Assembly: GCA_033032175.1 (NCBI GenBank)
Contig: CM065334.1
Coordinates: forward strand, 3,593,705-3,657,704
Direction: 5' to 3'
Origin: Saturnia japonica
Taxonomy: Eukaryota; Arthropoda; Insecta; Lepidoptera; Saturniidae
Length of the DNA stretch: 64,000 bases
This document shows, in pieces, positions 33,992 through 45,600 of the stretch; positions within the stretch are counted from its first letter, which is position 1, and every line of letters starts with the position of its first letter. A program made the position numbers and the translations under genes. The notes beneath the pieces were generated by a model that searched no databases, was not told the DNA's origin, and worked only from the letters and a program-made list of their open reading frames with translations.

Positions 33992-35251
33992 AGAGTCAAG
34001 ACATTATTCGAAGGCTATGGACCAGATGAAATTTTTAATGCAGACGAAACTAGACTTTTTTATAATATGAAACCAGACAAGACTTTAAAGTACAAAGGAG
34101 AGAATTGTTCGGAGTAAAAATGTCTAAGACAAGATTAACGATCATGATTGCAGCAAATATGACAGGATCCTGTAAAAGAAAGCTTTTAGTTATTGGAAAA
34201 TCTAAGAAACCAAGATGCTTTAAAAACATACACTCACTGCCGGTAACATATGAAAACAATGTGAAGTCATGCATGACATCGGACGTTTTTGAGAGATGGT
34301 TAAGAAACTGGGATGCTGATTTGAAAGGAAACAAACAGAAAGTTCTACTTTTGGTTGATAACTGTCCTGCTCATCCGGCTGTTACTAATCTAAAATGCAT
34401 TAAACTTGTGTTCTTACCACCTAATGTTACATCTGTATTGGAACCAATGGACCAAGGTGTAATAAGGTGTTTAAAATCTCACTATAGAAAACTGCAAGTG
34501 TTTAAGTTAATACAAAACCTTGACAGTAGCGACCAAAAAGCTTTACGGTTCTTGATGCCATCTTGATGATATCAGAAGCATGGAAAAACGTTTCACAAAA
34601 CACTCAAGCTAACTGCTTAAAACATGCTGGTTTCAAAGACTTCTTAACAATAACCTCAGATGATGTGACTGATGATGATGGAGAGGACAATATTTCTCTT
34701 GCTCAATTAGCCCAAAATTTACGACCTGCTTTATCTACTACTGATAACTTCATTGATGTAGATAACTCTATTGCAATTTGCGCACGAGCTACGGAAGATG
34801 ATATTGTACGAGATGTTCAAGAGGAAGATGACGAACAGGAAGACTCTGAAGAACAATTTACTGTACCAACGTTGAATTATGGTATCAATGCTGTTAGTGT
34901 ATTAAGAAAGATTGTTCTTTTTAATTAACAGTTCCATATCCACAGCAATTATGACGATACGTTAATTAAAATCCAACGTGAATTACAAAATACCTATGCA
35001 CAACAGAAGTGTTCCAAACAGACCAAAATTACAGATTTTATGCTCACAGAAAAATAATATGCATTGTACTTATGTGTAATAAACAAAATGTACATAGTTG
35101 AATGAATATATTTTTCCTATAGTTCCCTATCGATTTGTTTGTACTTGCACGATACACATTAAACATCAAACATCACCGGTTGTTACGACTATCGGTTTTT
35201 ACGACTGGATATGAGCAGTCCCTTTGATGTCGTTTTAACAGATTTTGACTG
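33992..35251 (+). mobile_element. Tigger copy 2, right part
   Basis: Begins with the duplicated AGAG, then TCAAG, and jumps to sequence matching copy 1 from about 14879 (ACATTATTCGAAGGCTA). Ends CTG at 35251 with TA after it; terminal repeat in reverse CAGTCAAAATCTGTTAAAAC. Carries the transposase remnant. Confidence 0.88.
34004..35056 (+). pseudogene. Tigger transposase remnant, copy 2
   Basis: The N-terminal DNA-binding region is absent. Catalytic blocks FNADET, LLLVDNCPAHP and LEPMDQGVI are visible; frameshift near 34113 (one G fewer than copy 1), a premature TGA near 34564 and a TAA at 34926 instead of the codon found in copy 1. Acidic C-terminal tail as in copy 1. Confidence 0.83.
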
Positions 35252-36261
35252 TAACCTATTTAAGGTTTGGCGGGTTCAATAATAATGCTAGTCAGTAGGG
35301 CTATAGCACATTTACTTTGTAATAAAATAATACAGGTTTTAGTACATAACGTGACGTGTAACCAACCGTCTGAATTTTTATATATCTTCTGTTATGTCAT
35401 CACTCATCACCTAAGTATTTTTAATATTAATGATTAGAAAGAGCCAATACAAAAATAGTGGCGAAAGAGGCGATATATCTTCTGCGTATGTATTTTTAAT
35501 GTGTTGGTTTGGTGTTAAGGATTATGAATGACTTTCCGAAGATTTAAACTAAGTTCATTCGGTTTTAATTATCTTGATTCTTTAACTCTAAATAAATAAA
35601 CAATTAAAACTGTTTTCGACAGCCCTAAATTTGGTGTTTCTTTAAACTCCTTTTTCGTATCTATTCACCTCCCCCTTTGTCCCTTTTTACCCCTAAGGCG
35701 TGTCTTTTTACCCCTCACTCGTGTCTGTTAACCTCGGATTTAACAAGAGTAGAAATGTTATGAATAAAAAAAAAACGAAATCATTGATTATTGATACCTA
35801 CTTATCTTATTATAACTAATAGTCTAGAGACTGATCTGCCCAAATAACAAGTTTACGAAAATAAAACACCATCTAAATTATTAGGTATTTAAAAAAACTT
35901 TTGAAGAGCCTAAAATGACAAGCAGATTAACTGTTTCGTTCTTTGTGTTTGAATAACTTCACGTTGATTTATATGTTGCCAGATTAAAGGAAAACTGTTG
36001 CTGTGTAATAAATAATAGGATTTAAAAACATTAACCGAATACAGAAAACTTTAGGCAAATTATCGAATGACTTCTATTTCACCCCATTCTACGGCACTTC
36101 TTTTAGATATGGTAATTGGTATCACGGCGCTACGCACTAACCCACTACTCAGTTCATTGCGCTGAATGTGTCATTATTGCGAATTTCAAACGGCTGGTTA
36201 GACACAAAAACGATGGTAACGTTAGTATTACCACAATCGAAGTCGGATTGTTCACATTTAA
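35252..36261. other. Intergenic, no gene seen
   Basis: AT-rich; CT-rich patch with repeated TTTTTACCCCT-type phrases at 35660-35730. No supported feature. Confidence 0.4.
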
Positions 36262-36505
36262 CGACTTGTAGTGACATCTTTTGCCACAACTGACGCATCC
36301 TACATAGCGACATCTATCGAGCCACATACGACGCATCCTACATCGCTTTATAGAAATTAATTAAACAATTGAGTATATATACAAGAACCCGAAAACAACC
36401 GTTGGGCAGCTGCCCGCCAGACATAGAACCCGTCTGGTCGAAGGAGGATCCTACCTTTTCTATGGAGGATGAGGAACTTTACTCTCTGTTCTTTGCTTCC
36501 ACTAG
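36262..36505 (+). repeat. Decayed solo LTR related to the 54-kb mini-element
   Basis: Matches the LTRs at 54073-54345 and 54812-55045: GTAGTGACATCTTTTGCCAC, CATAGCGACATCTATCGAGC, GAGTATATATACAAGAACCC, GGATGAGGAACTTTACTCTC. No partner LTR or internal sequence nearby. Confidence 0.75.
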
Positions 36506-37319
36506 ACTTTATATTCTCTCTCATAAAGATACACATAATTATAACCATGGATCACAACAGTATGGAGTACTACTGGCAACCCTTTGTGTCCCCGAAATGC
36601 TAAGAGTGGTTGCAATCCTTAATTGAGCTCTCTCATTGGGCTCATTTTTTCGGCACCTCAATCTTGTTCTTTTTATAACATCTTTGGTGACGTTTGTTTT
36701 TCTATTTATAATAATGACAGTAGATTTCGACAACCGAGCCACATTTCCGGACCAAAATTATCTTATCTATCAAACTACAATCAATCATATTCACAAAATT
36801 TCATTGAAATCGGTTGGGTGGTTTCGGAGATTAGAGTAATCAAACATCGTTTTTATATATTATAGCGAAGATTATGCTACGTTGATATGATACTAAAGTT
36901 ATTTTACGATGTAGTTAAGATGTGCGAATTGCAAAAAACCTGTAAAATATAATAATAAAATAAAATACATTTTTCCTATTTAATCATTTATATTTGTATT
37001 TTAAAGATTAACCTTAATTAAATCAGTACAATGTTTGTTAGCTGTAATATAAACACAAATTAAATTACTAAATCAAAATTAAGTTTATTGTATGATAGTA
37101 GTTGTTTTATGACGTCATTAGTATGTACAACGTTATAACTACCCGTTGACGTATGAATTGATCAGCCATATTGGTCGAGCCCCGACAACCTTTACGCTAC
37201 CAATCGCGAAGCAGGACCAAGTATTACAACGTTACCCAAATTATAAAAAACATACGTGATTTTTAATTTTTGATGTTGTTGATGTTTTATTGCGCACTAT
37301 ATTATTTACTACATAAATA
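36506..37319. other. Intergenic; Helitron/RTE-like fragment near 36725-36865
   Basis: The phrase CATTGAAATCGGTTGGGTGG followed by TTTCGGAGATTAG and TATATTATAG resembles tails of dispersed insect repeats. No gene. Confidence 0.35.
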
Positions 37320-37930
37320 ATTATGCCAATAGAATTACTGAGTGATAAACAAAATATTTTCCTAATCGGACTGCTTAGCCATCAAATAAATGGCACAATA
37401 TTACCATCTAATAGACAAGATCTCGCCGTTTTATTTTACAATAATCGCGAAATCAAGCTACCTAACTGTTAGTGAAAGCGCAAATTTTGTGATTGGGGAG
37501 TACATGTATTATATTTTGGGGAAAAACCAGAATTCCCACAAAGTTATTTGCTAACTGTGTAAAGAAACTTGATTTTATATCAAATATGATATTTGGAGAG
37601 AGAGGCAAAAACACTTGTAAGAACACTCAATTCAAATTCAAGAACCGTGAAAAAAGATAAAAAAAATACCTTGATAACTTATTTGATATTGTACATGATG
37701 TAAGGCCTTGGAAAGAATGACGATAGAGGAATTATTTAACCAATTTAAAGAAAACACTGGACGATTTTATATCAGAAAAGAGCCAACAATTTATATCATG
37801 CATGCAGTTCGACGACAGTTTTCTTAAGGAAGATAGATGTATCTTCTTGGGATGCTAATGCTAATGAAAGTTGTAAATGACACTGCCGAAACGGCTGTAA
37901 AATTTAATGCAAGATTTTAAACAAGTTATC
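37320..37930 (+). pseudogene. Degenerate mobile-element-derived coding relic
   Basis: Three forward frames give protein-like pieces: MPIELLSDKQNIFLIG, then LPSNRQDLAVLFYNNREIKL, SESANFVIGEY and, further on, frames broken by stops. It reads like an old coding sequence, and similar phrases occur in repeat-derived insect proteins as far as I recall, but I cannot name the family. Confidence 0.3.
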
Positions 37931-38040
37931 AAGTGTCCATGAACATAGAAATTTGTATCCGGACTGTAAAAAATTTACATTAAAAATAAGTTACCTGGCA
38001 GATTGTTATTATTTTGTGTTTAAATAAAGATAAATGTTTA

Positions 38041-38614
38041 TCTAATATTATTTGACCTCCTTATTCAGTTCATTTGCATTGCATTTTGGAGTTTTACAGA
38101 AGACGGAAATAACAGGTCAAAACACGATTATTGATAAACTTCATGGCTTGGTTGGCACGGGTTGCAATCATGCTAGAGATATAAAATTTTATATTTGAGC
38201 ATGTTTTAGCATTTATAAAAAAAATTGGAGGGTATACATATGAACTTACAAAAAAAAATGTTGGTCATATAAGTGGCACCCTAATATATATATTACATTT
38301 CTAGGGAAATCAACCCTTATAAAGGTTAAGAGACTCTGTAAGAAAGGCTTAAATTATGAAGTCGCTTACCTAAGCTAGTTTCATGTAACTAAATCAATAT
38401 ATAAACTAGATAAATAGATTATATTATTCCACTATTAATATATAAATTTTGAGATCCAAATTCTCGACTTCCATGACGAGATGCGATTCCATTATCCCGC
38501 GGTTTTTGTAGATTTAGAATCACCATATTTCCCGGACATATGCTTCAAAGTTTCCAGACTTATCAGTAAAAATTCCCAATGCTAGGAACATTTGAAAAAG
38601 TATCCGGGTATATT
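38041..38614. other. Intergenic, nothing recognised
   Basis: AT-rich, no supported feature. Confidence 0.4.
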
Positions 38615-38714
38615 AATTTTTGGTTCCATGTAAAACCAGTTTTGGGATACCAATAGATCACTTCTTAACACACATATCTGAAAAAAAAAAACTTAAAAGG
38701 TTCCTCAGGACTCC
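38615..38714 (-). other. Conserved 3' flank / probable 3' UTR of gene B
   Basis: Shares TTTTTGGTTCC, CACATATCTGA and CTCCCTAGGACT-like blocks with 2045-2134 downstream of gene A. Confidence 0.6.
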
Positions 38715-39647
38715 CTAGGACTCCTTTTCGCGCTTTGTATACAGTACTTCGCAGTCCGGCCGCAGGCTTCTGAAATTCTCAACACCATGTTCGTTCACTC
38801 TGGTCTCGGTGACGTCTAACAACCGGAGCCTCGGTGCAGCAGTCGCCAAGTGCACCAGACTCCTGTTCGTTATGTTAACGAAACCCCTCACATATAAAAC
38901 CCTGAGGTTGGAGCGGTCAGGTCTGCTGACTCTGTGATCTCGTTGGATCGCGATCCCATTCGGACCGATGTTTATATAGTTCACATTGTCAGTGTCAGCG
39001 CGACCGAATCTGTGCACGGACGTGTCAGAGACGAGGGTCGAGGGGTCAAGGCGCGGTGACATAAACGGCCTGTTAGAGATATTCAACCTTCGCGCTTGAT
39101 TGTCTCCTAAGAAGTCAGCTGGCTCCTCAACCGAGTACACCGGTAATGACAGCCTATACGCTGCATGTAGCCGCCTGCAAACGTTCACATAAAGCATCTT
39201 ATAGACAGGACCTTGAGATCTCATCTCCCTACTCTCTTCCAATGATCTATCGATAATAATTTCTCTGTTTTCAGGGAAACAAAACATGTTCTGTGGTGTA
39301 GGTTCCCCTTGATTATCACTTGTAGAGTCTTCTGTGTTTCTAGTTGTAGCGACGGACGGTTCGTTTGATGTGCCCGGTGCTTCAGGGCTATGTGGGGCGT
39401 TGGATGTGCTAGCACCCTCATTGACACCGTTCTGGCGTGATCTCTTCGCTTCATTTATATCAGAGTCATCCGGAAGGTCAATTTCTGGCTGTCCCTGACC
39501 AAATAGAGCATACTTGAGAGCTTTTACATAAGAATCATTCATTCTTCTGCGTTTTAACCGACTGGGACTGTCATAGTTTTCTGTTACATCATCATCATCA
39601 TCATCAAACTCCTCGGTTTTGCTCATTTTATCCATGTATTCTGGTTC
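38715..39647 (-). CDS. Gene B terminal exon
   Basis: Acceptor TTATAG, phase 0, 310 residues plus stop. Starts E-P-E-Y-M-D-K-M; acidic run D6 from a GAT/TCA triplet microsatellite at 39589-39606; Ser/Thr-rich linker; LRR-like end (VLYVRGFVNITNRSLVHLAT). It is 58 codons longer than in gene A, mainly in the linker. Confidence 0.86.
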   Translation of the reverse strand, partial: EPEYMDKMSKTEEFDDDDDDVTENYDSPSRLKRRRMNDSYVKALKYALFGQGQPEIDLPDDSDINEAKRSRQNGVNEGASTSNAPHSPEAPGTSNEPSVATTRNTEDSTSDNQGEPTPQNMFCFPENREIIIDRSLEESREMRSQGPVYKMLYVNVCRRLHAAYRLSLPVYSVEEPADFLGDNQARRLNISNRPFMSPRLDPSTLVSDTSVHRFGRADTDNVNYINIGPNGIAIQRDHRVSRPDRSNLRVLYVRGFVNITNRSLVHLATAAPRLRLLDVTETRVNEHGVENFRSLRPDCEVLYTKREKES

Positions 39648-42600
39648 CTATAATAACAATAAAAAAAAACAATTAAAAACCTTTACAATTTAAAGACATC
39701 CCTTGACCAACAGCACCCGGTCAAATCGGTTGTCTGTAAAGTCGGTTTGTCGTGACAACGTCATAAGAAAATACTGATGGAATGGTATCATTTTTCAAAA
39801 GAAAATTTTAATATTATTCGTTTGATAGATATTTTGTATGGATATAGAGAAGGAGGTAAATGGAAATGACAATTGAATTGATCAAGTTACATTTATTTCT
39901 ACGCATAAATACCATTATGTAATTATTATTTTTCTTTTTTACAATGTACATGATTTTTACAAGTATGAATGTGGTGCTTTGAGCAATTGTTTTACAACTT
40001 TTAAACATGTGTGATATTTAACTTCTTACAATTTGTGTTATTCTGTTGAGAATAGGACGATGATAGGAAAAGTAGGAAATGAAAGGGCCGAACGCGGAGG
40101 CCGATTGTGCCTCTTTGTCGCTCGTACCGCGCTCTCGCTTACACTTCAAGCCTTAAATGGAGCGCCTCAGAGCGAGGTAACGCCGCATGAGTCATGTTTT
40201 ATCGTGCGTGCAGCCGGCTCCATCGAATTCTAAGATGTTGTCACGTCAAAAATAACAGAAATCGGGCCATGTGAATTATAAGTACAAAATTCCATTACTT
40301 AACGGTTATTATTAGTGCTCACGGAACACTAACAGCCCAGTATCTACTAAGAAAGTGACAAGACGTCACATAATCTACTGAGCGACAGAGACGACGCTAT
40401 ACGAAGGAGAAAGTAGTCGATTATCTCTCTCTTTAGCTCGATGTGTATTATATACGTCATGATACCTGTATATCTTTCGCTATTGGTCGGAAATTGCCTG
40501 ACCCTGCTTACATTTTTTAAGTAAATGCTTAAAAAAAAAACATAATATCTCTCGACATTTTCAAAGTAACGTACAACAGAAAGTTTTGCACTTGTAATGT
40601 ATCGAGAATATGCAGAGTTTTAGAATTAACATTAGTATGTCTTTAAGGGTGGCAAGTTATTTCATACACCCGAGCGGCAGATACCAGGAGTGTTATGGAT
40701 ATCGGAAAAAAAACACCGAAAACGTAATCGTACCTGATATATGGTCGTTTTCAATAACCCATCTATCCGTTTGTTTCAGGAACTAAATATAAACAAATAT
40801 TAGGTCTTTTTACCTATGAAATTGCCGTTTTGTATGCAAAAATTTAAACGATTTTTTTTCATGTATTTTTTATTTGTATTAATTGAAGTAATCACCCATG
40901 CAATCAATGCATCTTTGCCAGCGCAGTGGCAGTTTATTGATGCCCTTCTTAAAGAAATCAGCTGGACGGGAGGCAACAAATTCTTCAAAGGCATTTTGTA
41001 CTGCCTCTCGGGTATTGATTTTTTTTCCCGCCAAGGAGTTATCCAAATTCTGGAAAAAGTAGTAGTCTGTAGGCCCAAGGTCTGGTGAGTAGGGCGGATG
41101 ACGGAGAACTTCCAACCCCAGTTCTTGCAACTTGGAGACCGTCTGCTGTGCAGTATGAGGTCGCGCGTTGTCGTGCAGGAGCAGCGGAGACGAGTGATTG
41201 ACCAATGCTGGTTGGAGATGTGCCAGCTTCTCCATCATTGTGTTCAGTTCTTCACAGTACACATCTGCAGTAATGCTCACCCCGTTTGGTAAGAAGCTGT
41301 GATGAATCACACCGGCGCTAGACCACCAAACAGTGACCATCACTTTTCTAGGGGTAAGTTTTCGTTTAGGGCATTGTTTAGGTGCTGAACCAGGATCCAA
41401 CCAACTTGCTGAGCGCTTGCGATTATCAAACAGAATCCATTTTTCATCGCAGGTAACAATGCGGTTCAAAATTCCTTCATTTGTGTGTCTGTTGAGCAGT
41501 GCAAGGCACATCTCGACGCGTACATCGCGCTGGCGATCATTGAGTTCGTGGGGCACCCATTTGTCAAGCTTTTTTACCTTGCCAATTTGACGCAAATGGA
41601 CCAATATTGTTTTGACGGTAACGTCGAAAGCTGCTGCTAATTCAGCCGTGGATTGTGTATCATCAACTTCCACAATCGCCTTTAATTCGTCATTGTCGCC
41701 CAAAGTCTTCGGACGACCGCGAGATTCATTTTTCAGGTCGAAATTCCCAGAACGGAAGCGACCAAACCAATAACAGGTGGTGCGTTGGTTTGTAGTGTTA
41801 GCTCCGTAAACGTCGTTGATGTTGCGTGCCGTTTGTGCCGCGTTGCTGCCACGACGGTACTCATATTCCATAATTACTCGAATTTTTAACGTATCCATGA
41901 TGACAAAAAGATTGAAATGCGATGAAAATGTAACACTAATCAATAAACAAGTGACTGCTTTTGGAAAAAGAATTCCATGTTTTTAAAATAAAATTAATTT
42001 GAAATTAGAATTCTTAGCCAAACAAAAATTATTTTGATTTGAAATGACCAGTACCGCAGAACGGCAATTTCATAGGTAAAGACCTATTATAACCTTTTGT
42101 CCTTTCTTTTTTTCAATAACCTATCAATGGATAGTTTTTCGTATCTACATAGTATATATTCATATCCTATAGCTTGGATAGGTAAGAGGGAAACCGATAT
42201 CTGTCTTAAGTTAAAAATAGTACTTATTACAAACTAGCTGGTACTTGCGACTTCGTCTGCGTATTATTATTGTATATACACAGACTGATCTCGGAATACG
42301 ACAAACCAAAAAAATCTCCGTTTTTGCGTGATTCGAGTAACAAACATAGAAACTTTCCATTTATTATATTTGTAGGATAACACTGGTTAAACTATGACTT
42401 TTACCGGGATAAAAAGTAACCTATATGTTATTCCAGGTCATAGACTATCTGTGTGCCAAATTTTATTGAGATCTGTTCAGCCGTTTTACCGTGATTGAGT
42501 AACAAACATCCAAACACACTCTATCACATTTATTATATAAGTAGGATATAATAATCGGGGACAGTAAACTCAGATATGTTATTGAAAACCGCCGATAAAC

Positions 42601-45600
42601 GATTCGGATAGGGGCAAAGTCGAATGAGCAATTCTTTTTTAGTGTTTAGTTTTGATTGTAAAGGGATTATTTGGTTAGTGACGAGTTTTATCGGTATTCC
42701 TTGAACTGGTTCACATCTCTATTAAGGTGGCCTCACATGGTCCTTGATAATGCGGATGGCCGGGGACCATTTTGATGTGCGTTACGTGACTGTCCGTGGT
42801 CGTCGGCCGTGCGTGATAATTCACGGACCAATACCAATACCGCGGACCGTGGGAACCCCCCTTTAGCCAACAATAATAATAATAATCATGTAAATTTATT
42901 ATGTATGGTCTTTTAAAAATGTTTATATATAAAATAACGGTGTATAAATAAACATTATTTTAATCCAATTCGATCATCATTATATTAATACGTGAAAGAA
43001 AAGTTCGGACCCCTGTTTAAGGGTATTGCATGCACGGAAGCCTGTGAGATTTGACATGGTTAAAGTTTATATGGAGAAGGAGTGCAGAAAGCTAAAATTT
43101 ATCTATAAGATAAGGGAGGAGGGAATTAGATTGAACAGCTCTTCAGAACACTCACCATGATACAGACGCTAGAACACGCCCAGCGAGAATGTATTGGTAC
43201 GGCTTATTGGGAATTGTTCAAAACTGCCTCTTTAGCCTAGCACCCTAAGCGCGACTTAGATTCAATTCGCAGGTCGAACAAAATGTTATTGGGTTTTTCA
43301 ATGAAATTCTCAGTAGCAGCTCGGTGTTTGGTTTTGTGCCCGATTACATCATGGGACCTAAAAATATACCCGGCGAACTGTGGGTGGTATATTCGTACAC
43401 ATCTGTCTAACCCTTCGGGAAATACAGGCGTGATGTGGTAGGTGGTTATCTTTATTGGAAATTCCTGATACTTGTTCTGTAGAGATTCGAAACTGACCTG
43501 TTCCTCCCAAGGATCCAATTCGCGATTCTCGGGCAGTTCATCACCTATGTAATGCCCGTGCTTAGAGTACTGCTCCTCCTCCGGAGCTGGTGAAACATAT
43601 AACTCCTCGAGGGAGGCCACCCACCCGAACGAAGATACCTCCGAATCACCCACCGGTGATTCACGAAGATCTATAACCTGGTAGCGATTTTTAAAATTAT
43701 ATTTTTTTTAATTCATTACAAGGGAAACAAACAGTTACAATTTTATATTAATAATAAAAAAAAACATAAAACACAAACCAAAATCAGTTTCCACTAAATC
43801 CAGCAATAAACAATAAGTGTTGCTAAAACCGGACCACTGTAAGCGCGACCCTTGTTGCGGGTTGCAAGAGGGGAATAAAACCGGCCAATGAGTGAATGAG
43901 TTATTATGTTGCCGACCACCGACAGCATTAGACGTTTGACGTTGGGCTTGCGCGATTTTGTCTTTGTGACTAGTACACATGAGATAATTTTAACAAGATG
44001 GAATTACCGACGGTGCGTTTAAAAAAGTTAAATAGTAAATCAAAGGTGTTAAATTATATGATTTTATATTTGTAACACTGAATAATGTAATTTTGTGTTT
44101 TGCATGCCTGGCAACTCTTACCTGTACATAAAAGATATCCGATGATTGTAATGTGTACCTAAAGTTTGTAAAATAATTATTAAAGTATAGTTAAAGAATC
44201 TTTAATTCAATGAACCTAATGAAAGTAGTGAGGTTTACATCAATAAATTATAACAAAAAGTAATGCTTCATAATGTAACGAAATATTTTAAAGAAGAAAG
44301 ACGGAATTAACGCCTGAAAAGGTGAATTTTTATTTTGTACTGTATTGTAATATTCTATTTAAGGATAAATATGTCTAAATTATATGAAGGTGACAACAAA
44401 TGAAGGTTTTAATGTAAATAAGTTTATTGCAAAGGTTACTAGCGTGTCGCTAATCAAAAAGTTATTGTCTCAAAGTCGTTGGAATGATATAACAGATGTC
44501 ATAAAATCGCCATTGAAAAAGGTTAAAACACAAAATCAAGAACGATGTTGACGATTTTACAGCGGGCGAGTTGGTTAATTACATATTAGCAATTATTCTT
44601 ATTATCGTATATATCTGCAATACTCTATAAACATATTACTTTTTGAGTTCCGCACCTAACAAATAATAAATGAAGTCCTTATAAGACCAGTTTAAGTTGA
44701 AATTATTATTAAACACTAGGGGTTAAAACTACTGTAGTACAATAATCTATTGTAAAAAAATGTAATTTCCTACAAATTGAAAACACAAGAAAGAGACAAA
44801 GAGATACGACGGTACTTGTCCGAATTTTTTTTTTTTCATAATAAAATTGTTTTGCTTACCATTCAAACAAGACAACAATGTAATTTATAGAAAAGTACAC
44901 TTGCGATAACATACGTAAATATATCTGAAGATATAGGACATTATCTAACACCGTGTATATTCATACACATCACGCTACCCCGCGTCCCGCTAACGTTAGG
45001 GAAGGTCACGCTTATAGCGGTCCGGCTATAGTACCAATCACAGATAATTTTAATTAATAACAGCTACTAACAAACATTTGACATGTCTCATGCAAGCGTT
45101 CTTAGGATGAATCAAATATGGTTGTGCAAGTTACCTGCAGGGCGCTGAACCCGTATCTCGTAGCCAGTGAAGAGTAAGCTACGCAGTCGCACATCTTGCA
45201 ACAGTTGCGCATGTAGAGACGCCGGAGGGCGGGCAGTTTGCTTAGAGGGAGGAGCGAAGATGGCTCCACCCACTCGCATTCGGATAAGTTCAACTCCTGC
45301 ACAGTACGAGTAAAACAAATTATTATTGAAATACTCTAGCTGTGCTTACGTGGACCACATAATGCCATCGATCGGGTGTTATTTTAAAGATAAAAACTTA
45401 TATTATTGTGGGTATTCCTTATAAGTTAGCCAATTGCTTGGGCTGACTATTTTGTGTAGGTATTTTTAAGAGTTAGAGATATATAGTACATTACTTTGAT
45501 ATAATATGTCATTTAAGCGCCCGGAAATCGTTTTTCCGAATTGATTTTTATTTGTGCGGATAACTAATTCTGTTTTTAAAATACAAAACGTATTTTAACG

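Noticed and set aside
43735..43980. 81-residue minus-strand reading frame after gene B exon 9
   Set aside because: Upstream of the exon acceptor, no paralogous sequence in gene A, no splice signals.
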